A stretch of 64,000 nt of DNA from an uncultured Candidatus Nitrosopumilus sp. (GCA_951812645.1 CATOSM010000001.1:723560-787559), one strand, 5' to 3'. Positions 34,824 through 42,735 are shown, counted from the stretch's first letter. Numbers and translations: made by a program. Notes: generated by a model not told the origin, from the letters alone.

Positions 34824-35879
34824 TTATTTTATTTTATACCTAAGGATAGCCAAGACAGAATTATCCATATCTAATTTCTTGATGATGTTCGGAGAGACAA
34901 CAAATTCTATAGTGGCTGAGGTATTTTTGGCTATTTCAAGCATCTTCAAAATATTTTTGAATTGAGAATCAGTATGATAATTTGCAGATACAATCAGTGT
35001 ATCGACAGCACCAATCTCCAATGCTTTGTAAATTACGTTATTTCGCCTAGCAGTCAGACCATCCTTGACTAATTTTTCGTATTTTGCGAGTAATTCTACC
35101 ACTTGTTTTCGTCTATGCCGGCATAGGTGGTGAATGATTTTCTCATGAATCTCTTTAGAAGATGTAGAAAAAGACAAGTTTTCTACAAATCTGCATTTTT
35201 TGGATAATTCAGAATCAAGTTCGTCATAAAACTCAGTTTTTGCATTACCAGATCCACCCAATAAAATCAACTTGGAATTAGAATCCATCGCCCGTACTTT
35301 GTTTGCTACTTTCTTAAAAAAGACATGGATTTTCGTCTGTCTTGCCCGTAGGAATCGCCCTTGACTCTGACCCCCTTTTTTATGCCGGCCCTGTAAATCG
35401 ATTCGAAGTTTAGATTCCTGTAATATTTGACTGCCATGAAATTTCTGTATTCTTGCAGTCTTTTGATCAAGAGTTACTAACAATACGTCATGATTGGTTT
35501 TGAGAATGTCACCGAAGGGTTTGAGATAAGGTTTTTTGTGTACCATGTAGACATAAGGAAGTTTTTTTGAAGTTCCGATTTCTTTAAGGACGATTTTGCC
35601 ATTGTGCATCCATCCAAAAATGCAAAGCGTTTTGGCAAATTTTCCAACAGATTTGGGATTCTTTCTAAGTTGAAGAATTCTGTTTTGGATTTTTAGTTCA
35701 ATTTTTTCAATTGCCTCGTTTCGTTTACCCTCGTGAAGTAATGAAATTGTTTCATCGCCCTTACCATAAGGATAGTAGACAGAAACGCATCTGTGATTTA
35801 CTTGTTTTAGATCATGAAGAAATCGGTTTAGAGACAGCCATTCAGAAGAAGAAATTTCAGAGGAGTCCAAGGTACTCAA
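34824..35879 (-). CDS. eRF1-like GGQ protein without NIKS (release-factor paralogue)
   Basis: 351 aa, shorter than aRF1 (about 410). GRHKKGGQSQGRFLRARQ at about 164-181 is the peptidyl-tRNA hydrolysis loop of the eRF1 middle domain, with GGQ at 169-171. Domain 3-like sequence follows (KLILLGGSGNAKTEFYDEL; HLCRHRRKQVVELLAKYEKLVKDG; AVDTLIVSANYH). The N-terminal domain has no NIKS or stop-codon-reading motif. So it probably releases peptides from stalled ribosomes or free 60S/50S rather than at stops, like Vms1/VLRF1-type factors. Inference from motifs. Confidence 0.8.
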   Translation of the reverse strand: MSTLDSSEISSSEWLSLNRFLHDLKQVNHRCVSVYYPYGKGDETISLLHEGKRNEAIEKIELKIQNRILQLRKNPKSVGKFAKTLCIFGWMHNGKIVLKEIGTSKKLPYVYMVHKKPYLKPFGDILKTNHDVLLVTLDQKTARIQKFHGSQILQESKLRIDLQGRHKKGGQSQGRFLRARQTKIHVFFKKVANKVRAMDSNSKLILLGGSGNAKTEFYDELDSELSKKCRFVENLSFSTSSKEIHEKIIHHLCRHRRKQVVELLAKYEKLVKDGLTARRNNVIYKALEIGAVDTLIVSANYHTDSQFKNILKMLEIAKNTSATIEFVVSPNIIKKLDMDNSVLAILRYKIK

Positions 35880-35929
35880 CAGTTAGAATTTAGATTCTAC
35901 ATATAAAGTCCAACATTAAAAGTAAAGAC

Positions 35930-35942
35930 GCGCCGGGAGGGA
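35930..35942. repeat. Left attachment-site copy (attL/attR-like)
   Basis: GCGCCGGGAGGGA is identical to 59754-59766, the last bases of tRNA-Ser(GGA), in the same orientation; beyond it the similarity continues imperfectly (ATTATAAAC versus GATTTGAAC). A 13-bp GC-rich exact match in AT-rich DNA, coinciding with a tRNA 3' end next to an integrase, is the expected signature of site-specific integration. Confidence 0.7.
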
Positions 35943-36057
35943 TTATAAACATTGCGTGTGGGCCTAACGGATGAATAAACAACTCATCTTAAAACCAACC
36001 CCTTAGACAATATTTGATGATCATTTGGATCCATAAACTGCTAGTTTCCAAACTGTA

Positions 36058-36396
36058 CATGAAATTCGCCGATATGACAGACAACGGGACGTGATGGAAC
36101 CGTTGTTGCCAAAACCTGCCGCCACAGGACGCCCAAGAAGCAATGACCGAATGGTTTTAAATGGAATCATCTGCGTGCTGGTTTCCGGATGCGGATGGGA
36201 TGAGATACCAAAAACATACAACGATGACTCAGCTGCCAATCCAAGGCTAAGAAAATGGCAGGAGTTTGGCATATGGGAAAAGATTTTGGGACGTGCAATC
36301 AAATCCGCACATAAATCGGGCAGGATTGACCTGCAAAAAATATCAATTGGTTCATCGTCAGTTCCCTCCAAAAAGGGGCGACGTGATCGGATTTGA
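36058..36396 (+). pseudogene. Type A transposase orfA, frameshifted near the start
   Basis: MKFADMTDN... begins at 36058 but stops after 11 codons (ACG TGA). Without the missing base it would continue into the intact frame at 36091 (MMEPLLPKPAATGRPRSNDR MVLNGIICVLVSGC), equivalent to copy 1 orfA. The frame from 36091 remains open to 36396. The N-terminal lesion may make this copy inactive unless an internal GTG/ATG serves. Confidence 0.65.
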
Positions 36397-36841
36397 CGGA
36401 TTCAAGAGGATTTCAGACACGAAATTACATGTTGCAGCAGATGGTGCCGGCCTGCCAATATCAACTGTAATGAGCCCTGCAGACATTCACGACAGTACGA
36501 AATTCATAGATGTGATGGAATCAACTTCGGATTTCGCAGATGATTCCATGATGGAACAAATGGTTTCAGTTTATGCAGACAAGGGATACGATTCGAAATC
36601 AATTCGTAATCATGTAAAATCAAGAAACATCATTCCGTGCATTCCTCTTAGAAAAAACAGCAGGACGACAAATGATGATGCAGGCAAGGACAGTTACAAC
36701 AGGACAAGGTTCGCAGTAGAACGGTTCTTTGCCTGGCTGAAAAACGGGTTTCACAGAACAAGATATGAAAGAAACGCAGGAAATTATCTCGGGTTGGTTA
36801 ACATTGCGTCATTTTTGATGTATTGCAGGGTTTTAAGATGA
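36383..36841 (+). CDS. Type A transposase orfB
   Basis: 152 aa from a GTG at 36383 (MIGFDGFKRISDTKLHVAADG). Keeps LPISTVMSPADIHDSTKF, VYADKGYDSKSIRNHVKSRN and AVERFFAWLKNGFHRTRYERNAGNYLGL. Starts inside orfA in the -1 frame next to a CCAAAAAGGGG run, one A shorter than in copy 1, so frameshifting may be less efficient here. Stop inside the terminal repeat. Confidence 0.8.
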   Translation: MIGFDGFKRISDTKLHVAADGAGLPISTVMSPADIHDSTKFIDVMESTSDFADDSMMEQMVSVYADKGYDSKSIRNHVKSRNIIPCIPLRKNSRTTNDDAGKDSYNRTRFAVERFFAWLKNGFHRTRYERNAGNYLGLVNIASFLMYCRVLR

Positions 36842-36842
36842 G

Positions 36843-37079
36843 TTGAATATAGATGCCTTTGGAGTCACACAAGGTTCTCTAAAAGAAAAATATCATTTAA
36901 TGTATGAACAAGATTTATTCAATTATAAATACATGTTAAAAGAATTAGAGAAAATAAAGTACAAGAAATGGAAACAAGATAATGTTGCACGATTATGGAT
37001 GGAGTGGGAGAAGAAAGATGGAAAGGAAGACCAATTTGAGAATTATTGTAAGAGAGTTTATGATATGTTAAAAAAGTAA
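36843..37079 (+). CDS. Hypothetical charged protein, 5' end probably disrupted by IS
   Basis: 78 aa if a TTG inside the IS terminal repeat is used; a more natural start is the ATG at 36900 (MYEQDLFNYKYMLKELEKIK), giving 59 aa. Lys/Glu/Tyr/Trp-rich helical sequence (KWKQDNVARLWMEWEKKDGK). The IS insertion probably removed the original 5' end or promoter. Family not recognised. Confidence 0.4.
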   Translation: MNIDAFGVTQGSLKEKYHLMYEQDLFNYKYMLKELEKIKYKKWKQDNVARLWMEWEKKDGKEDQFENYCKRVYDMLKK

Positions 37080-37110
37080 ATCATACCCGAGTTAATTTTT
37101 CAAAATAATA

Positions 37111-37254
37111 ATGGATTTACAAATGACCTACCAAAAACGCGGATCTATATACGAAGATCAAAGAGAGACTGTTTTTCTTGAAAATATGGCAGAGTTAGAG
37201 CTATTTAGACACTGCTTTGCTAGTTATAATCATCTAACCAAGAAAATTTTGTAA
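37111..37254 (+). CDS. Possible 47-aa protein
   Basis: ATG to TAA encoding MDLQMTYQKRGSIYEDQRET VFLENMAELELFRHCF..., soluble and mildly acidic then basic. It lies in the 640-bp stretch between the IS-adjacent gene and the HTH array. Codon composition is plausible but length is weak evidence. The rest of 37255-37678 is very AT-rich and I see no gene in it. Confidence 0.3.
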   Translation: MDLQMTYQKRGSIYEDQRETVFLENMAELELFRHCFASYNHLTKKIL

Positions 37255-37678
37255 AGTTTGATAAAAGTAGGTATGCATAATTACATTATTAGGAAAATTG
37301 TCTTTTACATGCAAAATTCTAATAACTATTTTTTAATACAATTGACCCTCCAAAAGACTGCCCATCCTATCCCATATTTGCATAATTTCATTGTATTACT
37401 GTTTATGTTAAAGAATGTAAATAAAATAAGTTATGTCCGTAAGAATATTTTAAATTCCCACCTAAAAGAAGGCCATTATATGATAAATTATGGACAATTT
37501 AGAATTACATACAAATAGAAATAATAAATATTAAGTTTAACCTTATTTTAAAGGTAAATTTTCTTAATTAGTTTTTAATTATTCATGGACAATTATTATT
37601 TGTCTTAAAATGAAATAGTATAATGTATGTTATTTACAAGTAAATTTCTAATATTTTGATAATTTAACAATATCATAA

Positions 37679-37690
37679 GATATTTATATT
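37679..37690 (+). promoter_or_regulatory. TATA-like box for the HTH array operon
   Basis: GATATTTATATT lies 33-44 nt before the ATG at 37723, consistent with a transcription start near 37710 and a short leader containing AAGGA as ribosome-binding site. The preceding 150 bp are over 75% A+T. It is the only clear promoter ahead of the eight-gene run. Confidence 0.5.
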
Positions 37691-37722
37691 AATTTGACTT
37701 TTAATGTGATCAAGGATTAAGT

Positions 37723-38088
37723 ATGACAACAACTGAAGAAAAGTTGGATAAAATAGGCAAACTAATGGAAGAGCAATTGAGATGGGACAGATTGGCTGGA
37801 ATGAATCAATTGAAGACAATTTTTGAAACCAATCTTTTATCAGAAGACGAAAAAAGAGTTTACGAATTGAGTGATGGTGAAAAAAGTGTTAGGGATTTAG
37901 AAAAAATAGTATCAATAGGACGTACAAAGATAATCTCTCAATGGAAAAAATGGTATATGTTAGGCATAATGGAAAAATCTAAAAAATACGAAGGTGGTAG
38001 AATGAAACGAACATTTTCGCTTGCTGATATCGGTATTGCAGTTTCATTGCCTGAAATGGATAATTCTGCAAAGGAGAAATTGGAATAA
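37723..38088 (+). CDS. HTH array protein 1 (winged-HTH-like)
   Basis: 121 aa. N-terminal helical segment MTTTEEKLDKIGKLMEEQLR to about 50, then SEDEKRVYELSDGEKSVRDL leads into an HTH (IVSIGRTKIISQWKKWYMLGIMEK) and a basic wing/tail (KKYEGGRMKRTFSLADIGI). The block EK-x-Y-x-LSD...I-x-W-KxWY-x-LG is shared with proteins 2 and 3. Probably DNA-binding. First gene of a co-directional run; no enzyme motif. Confidence 0.75.
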   Translation: MTTTEEKLDKIGKLMEEQLRWDRLAGMNQLKTIFETNLLSEDEKRVYELSDGEKSVRDLEKIVSIGRTKIISQWKKWYMLGIMEKSKKYEGGRMKRTFSLADIGIAVSLPEMDNSAKEKLE

Positions 38089-38111
38089 ACATAGAGCAGG
38101 AAAAGATAGGA

Positions 38112-38447
38112 TTGTTAAAAGATATAGAAAAATGGCTTAGGTTTCTTGGATTCAACCAAGTGAAAGAAGTTCCATTCACAACCTTAAACAACCCTAAAAA
38201 AATACATGCGTATCATTTGAGTGATGAGAAAAATACTAGTGTATCTATTGCAAAATCCATCGGAGTTAGCCAGCCAAGGGTTACCGAAATGTGGAAGGAA
38301 TGGATGTCTTTAGGAATAGGAGAGTCAATACCTGCTAGTGGCGGTAGTAGATTCAAAAAATCTTTTGATTTGAAGATGTTTGGAATGAAGATCCCAGAAT
38401 TAGATGAGGCAGGTACCAAAAAAGACATTGAAACAACAAAGGAGTAA
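38112..38447 (+). CDS. HTH array protein 2
   Basis: 111 aa from a TTG at 38112; the frame is open only about 15 codons further up with no ATG or GTG. LLKDIEKWLRFLGFNQVKEV is the helical lead, KKIHAYHLSDEKNTSVSIAKSIGVSQPRVTEMWKEWMSLGIGES the HTH, and FKKSFDLKMFGMKIPELDE the tail, aligned by eye to proteins 1 and 3. Predicted DNA-binding. Confidence 0.7.
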   Translation: MLKDIEKWLRFLGFNQVKEVPFTTLNNPKKIHAYHLSDEKNTSVSIAKSIGVSQPRVTEMWKEWMSLGIGESIPASGGSRFKKSFDLKMFGMKIPELDEAGTKKDIETTKE

Positions 38448-38454
38448 ATGGAAA

Positions 38455-38910
38455 GTGAATAATAGACAAAAACCTTCAATGTTAGATGATGTAGTGACAG
38501 CATTAAATCAGAATACTAGTACATTAGAGGAAATTAAAATATGGATGAAGATTAATGGGATTGAGAAAGTAAGAACAATACTTACAAAACAACTTGATAG
38601 TCAAGAAAAAATACTTACGTATCATCTAAGTGATGACAGAACCACTAGAGAGATTGGTACAATTGTCAATATTGGCATCAAAACAATCAGTACCTATTGG
38701 AAGAGCTGGTACAAATTAGGTTTAATGAAGGGTGAAAAAGTCAAAGGTGTTGGAAGTCGTTATTTCAAAATTTTTTATTTAGAAGATTATGGAATTAAAA
38801 TTCCACCTACGATTAAAAAGGAACAAACTACATCTTTGGAAGAACAAAATCAAACAGAGTTCATTACAGAAGAGGAAATAAAAACAGGAGATGAATCAAA
38901 TGACAATTGA
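38455..38910 (+). CDS. HTH array protein 3
   Basis: 151 aa from a GTG at 38455 (MNNRQKPSMLDDVVTALNQN), preceded by GGAG; an ATG at 38404 is also in frame but overlaps gene 2 by 44 nt. Helical lead TLEEIKIWMKINGIEKVRTILTKQL, then QEKILTYHLSDDRTTREIGT IVNIGIKTISTYWKSWYKLGL, a wing with YFKIFYLEDYGIKIPPTIKK and an acidic tail. Closest to protein 1. Stop overlaps gene 4. Confidence 0.72.
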   Translation: MNNRQKPSMLDDVVTALNQNTSTLEEIKIWMKINGIEKVRTILTKQLDSQEKILTYHLSDDRTTREIGTIVNIGIKTISTYWKSWYKLGLMKGEKVKGVGSRYFKIFYLEDYGIKIPPTIKKEQTTSLEEQNQTEFITEEEIKTGDESNDN

Positions 38911-39265
38911 TGAAGACATTCTCAAAGAATTAAAGAAAATTTCTTGGATAATGTCATTAAGCAATGGGCCTACAATTGAAAAGGCATTAGAACAATATGC
39001 TAGTAATGATGATCGGAAGAAAATTTGGTGCCTACTTGACGGTTCGAGACAATCTGATGAAATCGCAAAAATTCTTGGAAAAACAAAGCGTGCCATAGAT
39101 ATTTTTCTCAAAATTCTTGAAGAAACAAGTCTAGTTGAAAGACCCTACAATAAACCCCCTACTAGACGATTGGATTTTGTTCCTGCATCTTGGTCAGAAC
39201 TTATCCCAACTGTACTAGAAGAACAGGTTGATAAAGAAGAATCTGAGGTTGATAAAAATGGATGA
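38900..39265 (+). CDS. HTH array protein 4
   Basis: 121 aa from the ATG at 38900, 9 nt after a GGAG; an ATG at 38891 is possible. MTIDEDILKELKKISWIMSL then SNGPTIEKALEQYASNDDRKKIWCLLDGSRQSDEIAKILGKTKRAIDIFLKILEETSLV. The LLDGSRxSDEIAxILGKT block resembles proteins 5 and 6 more than 1-3. The tail is acidic (EEQVDKEESEVDK). Overlaps gene 5 by 8 nt. Confidence 0.72.
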   Translation: MTIDEDILKELKKISWIMSLSNGPTIEKALEQYASNDDRKKIWCLLDGSRQSDEIAKILGKTKRAIDIFLKILEETSLVERPYNKPPTRRLDFVPASWSELIPTVLEEQVDKEESEVDKNG

Positions 39266-39497
39266 TAAACAATTCAAAGAATTTTCCAGTAAACTTGATA
39301 CTATAATGAGACTCTTATCATTTGATTTGATCAAGGACAAGCCAGTCATAGATCAAATTGGTATTCTTATGAAGGCAGGACTACCTGTGTCAGAAATTGC
39401 AACTATTCTTGGAAAGACAGCAAATCAAGTATATGTAACTCAGACAAAATTACGTAAGAAATTGAAAAATGAACAAGGAGAGAAAGAAGATGAATGA
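39258..39497 (+). CDS. HTH array protein 5 (short)
   Basis: 79 aa from the ATG at 39258 inside the end of gene 4; the longer frame to 39228 is rejected. MDDKQFKEFSSKLDTIMRLL then a shortened linker and VSEIATILGKTANQVYVTQTKLRKKLKNEQ, the HTH and a basic end without an evident wing. Overlaps gene 6 by 8 nt in the same ATGA-type arrangement. Confidence 0.68.
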   Translation: MDDKQFKEFSSKLDTIMRLLSFDLIKDKPVIDQIGILMKAGLPVSEIATILGKTANQVYVTQTKLRKKLKNEQGEKEDE

Positions 39498-39783
39498 TGA
39501 CAAATTATCAAACATACAAGATTTGTTAGAAGATATCAAAGTAATTCTACTTCTAACCAACAAAGAAAGTGTTGAATCTGCAAAATCTAAATTACTGCAA
39601 TCTGGTTCGATAGAGGAAAAAGTATACCAACTATGCGATGGAGAAAATACCACTCAAGATATTGCAACCAAGATGGGAAAGGATACAGGTAACATAAGAA
39701 AAGTGCTTAGCAAACTTCGGCAAAAAGGATTAGTGAAAGCTGTTGAAATAGACGATAAAAAAGTTCATGAGCGGAGGTTTTAG
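39490..39783 (+). CDS. HTH array protein 6
   Basis: 97 aa from the ATG at 39490; the upstream ATG at 39469 lies within gene 5. KLSNIQDLLEDIKVILLLTNKESVESAKSKLLQSGSIEEK then VYQLCDGENTTQDIATKMGKDTGNIRKVLSKLRQKGLVKAVEID, a MarR/ArsR-like HTH with recognition helix, and a short wing (KKVHERRF). Next gene starts 7 nt later behind GGTGA. Confidence 0.72.
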   Translation: MNDDKLSNIQDLLEDIKVILLLTNKESVESAKSKLLQSGSIEEKVYQLCDGENTTQDIATKMGKDTGNIRKVLSKLRQKGLVKAVEIDDKKVHERRF

Positions 39784-39790
39784 GTGAAAA

Positions 39791-40255
39791 ATGGTAAACG
39801 AGAAAGAGGATCAAATGAAAGACGATATACGAGATATTAGAAATGACATTGAACGAATCAAAAGCTCTACACATAATATCAATAGAATTATGACTCTTTC
39901 AAATGTGGATACAATCATCAATGATTTGGTAGAGATTATTGGTCGCTCAGAAAAACGGGCAGCAATTTTGTTTTTAACTAAAGATAAGATCAGTGCTCAA
40001 GAATTAGCAGATAAACTTACACTGGATCGTAGAAATTTGCCAAAATATATGGCCTCCCTTACCGATAAAAAAGCATATGTCACTGTGTTAAAGGAGGGAA
40101 CAACTGTTTATTATCAAAGAGCAGAGATAATTGATTTAATCAATTTTGAAAAACAAAAATCTTTTATACCGTTAATTCAATCGTGGATATCTAAACAATC
40201 AGAAAAACCTAAAGTTGTATCTGAACAAGAGTCAGAAGAACTCAAGGTGGACTGA
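39791..40255 (+). CDS. HTH array protein 7
   Basis: 154 aa. A longer coiled-coil lead (DQMKDDIRDIRNDIERIKSS THNINRIMTLSNVDTIINDLVEII) precedes an HTH (SEKRAAILFLTKDKISAQELADKLTLDRRNLPKYMASL) and wing (AYVTVLKEGTTVYYQRAEIIDLI). It ends in a charged tail. Its N-terminus could bind the other array proteins. The membrane gene follows after 4 nt. Confidence 0.72.
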   Translation: MVNEKEDQMKDDIRDIRNDIERIKSSTHNINRIMTLSNVDTIINDLVEIIGRSEKRAAILFLTKDKISAQELADKLTLDRRNLPKYMASLTDKKAYVTVLKEGTTVYYQRAEIIDLINFEKQKSFIPLIQSWISKQSEKPKVVSEQESEELKVD

Positions 40256-40259
40256 TTGA

Positions 40260-40886
40260 ATGTCATTATTGATAGATATTCAAATTATTTTTTATGTAGG
40301 AATTATTTCTCATATTATTATTTCATCTATAATTACAATAATTGGACATCTAAGAAAAAATGAAAGAATAAAACATCTACCAATTCTTTTTGGAATTAAT
40401 GCTTTTACATTTTTAATTACAGTATTTGTGGTAACTCATTATGCCAATTTTCAAATAATTGATTATGTTGCATTTATTGGGTATTCAGTAATTGTAAGTT
40501 ATGTACTAACTATCGAAATTCCTGGATATATTTTACTAACAAAATATGATTCAAAACTAATACAGATTCTACAAAACCTACGTCAAAAATCTATTCAATT
40601 AACTTATAATTTTGGTTCTTTAGATGACCTAAGACAATATTTTAATGAGAACAAAGAAACAATTAGTTCAAGTACCGTCACTGATCTACTTGATAGTTTT
40701 ATCCAACGTTGTGAAACTATTAAAAATTTGGATAAATCTCTTTATGAAATATCTATTAAAGAATTGGGTGAACAAATGCAGCAAATTTCTTCAAGGAGTA
40801 AACATCCATTTCCAAAACTAATAGAAATATTTTCTTTAGCAGGAATTAGTTTCTTATTGGGACAGTTTCTAACTTATCTCTTGTAG
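40260..40886 (+). CDS. Membrane protein ending the HTH array operon
   Basis: 208 aa. Three N-terminal membrane helices (about 8-30, 40-60, 66-92), a soluble mainly helical domain of about 95 residues (SKLIQILQNLRQKSIQLTYN; DLLDSFIQRCETIKNLDKSLYE) and one C-terminal helix (about 187-207). No channel, transporter or enzyme signature is seen. Position 4 nt behind gene 7 suggests it is the membrane partner or effector of the array. T-rich sequence (ATCTATTTTTTTATA) after the stop could end the transcript. Confidence 0.72.
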   Translation: MSLLIDIQIIFYVGIISHIIISSIITIIGHLRKNERIKHLPILFGINAFTFLITVFVVTHYANFQIIDYVAFIGYSVIVSYVLTIEIPGYILLTKYDSKLIQILQNLRQKSIQLTYNFGSLDDLRQYFNENKETISSSTVTDLLDSFIQRCETIKNLDKSLYEISIKELGEQMQQISSRSKHPFPKLIEIFSLAGISFLLGQFLTYLL

Positions 40887-40934
40887 TAATCTATTTTTTT
40901 ATACTGGCAATGTACTATCTATTTATAGTACTTT

Positions 40935-40964
40935 TACCATAATATTATGGTAATAAACCATAAT
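40935..40964. promoter_or_regulatory. Palindromic operator ahead of the HEPN/NTase-like pair
   Basis: TACCATAATATTATGGTA (40935-40952) is a perfect 18-nt palindrome. A third half-site ACCATAAT starts at 40957, 21 bp after the first, so on the same helix face. A TTTATAGTA box at 40922-40930 lies just upstream and the ATG of the downstream gene is at 40999. Binding would cover the transcription start, suggesting autorepression by the wHTH product. Confidence 0.6.
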
Positions 40965-40998
40965 AATATGTGATATTTACTATAGTTGGTGCCCAGAT

Positions 40999-42087
40999 AT
41001 GAGAGAAAACACATACAGAATATTAGATGTTCTAGCCAGAAAGATTGGCAACCCAATGTCAATTCATGAGATAAAGAACAAGATTGGCCAAATCTATGGT
41101 TCTGCAGATTACAAGAATACTCACATATCAATTCATGAAATGGCAGAATCAAAAATTATCACAATTGAAAAAATCGGTAAATCTTCTATTGCTAGTTTAA
41201 ATTTTAAAAATCCTTTGTTAGTTAACCTGTTAGCAGAGATGGAACTAAGAAGAAAAACTATGTTTCTTGAAAAAAGGCAGGACCTACAATTGTTGTTACT
41301 TGACCTTAACACACATGTCAGGGATTTCTATTTTATAAAATCCATGTCCATGATAAATCCAGAAAGAAATTCCAAACTCAATAAAATCGAGTTACTAATT
41401 TTGCTAAAAGACTCTAAACGAAAAGGAGACATTGAAGGAGAGATTACTGCAATTCGTGCAATACTGCAATTACTTTACCAAATGTATAATGTCAGAATAG
41501 ATCATGTTTTAATTAATGGAAGAAAATTTTTAGAATTACTGATTTCAGATGAGGTCAATGTTGCAAGGGAGATGTTGTCTAATAAAATAGTTCTCTCACA
41601 TCCACAAACATTTTGGATAGATATCATGTCTGCACTAAAAGAAGGAATGAGAATAAAGACAGGAGAAGAGACAAACCCAGCAAAGATTTTAGAGCAGGAT
41701 ATTGTATTTAATCTTGCAAGACTTGGATACAAGGAGATGGGAAACAAAGTTACAAATGGAATTCCAATAAGTATTGAATATATCATAACATCCATTCTGC
41801 TAAAGGAGAAAAGCATTAGAAGAATTGAAGCAATTCCGATAATACTTGGAAAAAATGAAGTACGAGTCAACTACAACCTCTTGGTCTTTTTGGCAACAAA
41901 GTTTGGTGTCTTGAAAAAACTCTATGATGTCCTTGAGGTTTTGGATGCGATAAAACCTGTCGAAGAACTAACGCGGGCAGTAAAGGAATTGCGCAACTCT
42001 GTAGTCCACAACAAAAAACAAGATGGCATCAAACTTGATCCAGGAGACATTGAAAAGAAGATGAGGCTATACGGTGTCTTTGAATAA
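40999..42087 (+). CDS. wHTH protein with C-terminal HEPN-like Rx4H motif
   Basis: 362 aa. An N-terminal winged HTH (1-75: NPMSIHEIKNKIGQIYGSAD; ISIHEMAESKIITIEKIGK) is followed by a helical middle (RAILQLLYQMYNVRIDHVLINGRKFLELLIS, VAREMLSNKIVL), which resembles parts of archaeal HTH-nucleotidyltransferase proteins. The C-terminus has AVKELRNSVVHNKK, where R332-x4-H337 is the HEPN RNase motif. It overlaps the nucleotidyltransferase gene by 14 nt. Toxin-antitoxin behaviour is plausible: HEPN toxins pair with MNT-type nucleotidyltransferases. The domain split is inferred by eye. Confidence 0.6.
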   Translation: MRENTYRILDVLARKIGNPMSIHEIKNKIGQIYGSADYKNTHISIHEMAESKIITIEKIGKSSIASLNFKNPLLVNLLAEMELRRKTMFLEKRQDLQLLLLDLNTHVRDFYFIKSMSMINPERNSKLNKIELLILLKDSKRKGDIEGEITAIRAILQLLYQMYNVRIDHVLINGRKFLELLISDEVNVAREMLSNKIVLSHPQTFWIDIMSALKEGMRIKTGEETNPAKILEQDIVFNLARLGYKEMGNKVTNGIPISIEYIITSILLKEKSIRRIEAIPIILGKNEVRVNYNLLVFLATKFGVLKKLYDVLEVLDAIKPVEELTRAVKELRNSVVHNKKQDGIKLDPGDIEKKMRLYGVFE

Positions 42088-42583
42088 GCAACAATTACTG
42101 GACTTTCTAGAGGAATTAGACAAAGAACTGGAGAGAAGAATAACAGTAGTGGCAGTTGGAGGCACGGCTATGACCCTACATAATGCCAAGGCATCAACTA
42201 TTGATGTTGATTTTACCATTCCTGGAGAAGATTTTGATGAATTTCAGAGGGTTTTGAACTTGGTTCCTCATGGGTTCAAAGTAGACATGTGGAATGATGG
42301 GATGGTCTTCAGTCAAGACTTGCCAGAGGACTATCTTACAAAAAGCAAACCTGTCAGAACAAAAATGAAGAACATGGCCCTGAGAGTTCTTGATCCTGTA
42401 GACATCATAGTTACAAAGGTTGGAAGACTGAATGATAGAGACAAAGAAGACATTGCAACTTGTATCAAAAAATTCAAAATTACTAAGGTTCAGATCAAGA
42501 AAAGAGCAAAACAGGTTGTCTATATTGGTAGAGAAGAAAACTATGAAATTAATTTGAACCACGTTATGAAGAGATTTTTCTAG
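42074..42583 (+). CDS. DUF6036/AbiEii-like nucleotidyltransferase
   Basis: 169 aa. VAVGGTAMTLHNAKASTIDVDF carries the minimal nucleotidyltransferase signature GG...D44-x-D46. LRVLDPVDIIVTKVGRLNDRDKEDIATCIKKF is the C-terminal family motif. Such proteins are mobile toxin/antitoxin components that transfer nucleotides to RNA or protein. Its overlap with the HEPN-like gene suggests one module. Confidence 0.72.
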   Translation: MSLNKQQLLDFLEELDKELERRITVVAVGGTAMTLHNAKASTIDVDFTIPGEDFDEFQRVLNLVPHGFKVDMWNDGMVFSQDLPEDYLTKSKPVRTKMKNMALRVLDPVDIIVTKVGRLNDRDKEDIATCIKKFKITKVQIKKRAKQVVYIGREENYEINLNHVMKRFF

Positions 42584-42596
42584 ACATCTTTCTTGT

Positions 42597-42719
42597 GTGA
42601 AGGATTGGGTTTTCAGTGAAGATGCAACTGAGAGTTTAACATTAGAGAAAAGGGAAGCTGAAAAGTTTTCTCATAGCATAATTCAAAGAATGTTAGACAT
42701 TGGAATTGATCCGCGATAA
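42597..42719 (+). CDS. Possible 40-aa protein or gene fragment
   Basis: GTG to TAA encoding MKDWVFSEDATESLTLEKRE then AEKFSHSIIQRMLDIGIDPR. Helical and soluble. It begins 14 nt after the nucleotidyltransferase and converges on the type IIG gene. It reads like the tail of a larger protein, but nothing upstream continues it. Weak. Confidence 0.3.
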   Translation: MKDWVFSEDATESLTLEKREAEKFSHSIIQRMLDIGIDPR

Positions 42720-42735
42720 AGTATACAATATAAAA

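Larger units (their letters stand above)
35981..36844 (+). mobile_element. IS5-like insertion sequence, type A, copy 2
   Basis: 864 bp with perfect 16-bp terminal inverted repeats AACTCATCTTAAAACC (35981-35996) and GGTTTTAAGATGAGTT (36829-36844). Encodes the same orfA/orfB transposase as the copy at 9966 but in the opposite orientation. It landed just inside the left end of the tRNA-Ser element. Confidence 0.88.

Noticed and set aside
37258..37518. 86-codon plus-strand frame in the AT-rich stretch before the HTH array
   Set aside because: Composition is that of random AT-rich DNA, there is no ribosome-binding site, and the sequence (long I/N/F/Y runs) shows no domain or helix pattern.
41502..41870. 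Minus-strand 122-codon frame inside the wHTH/HEPN-like gene
   Set aside because: Antisense shadow with Ser/Ile/Leu-rich sequence; the plus-strand gene explains the DNA.
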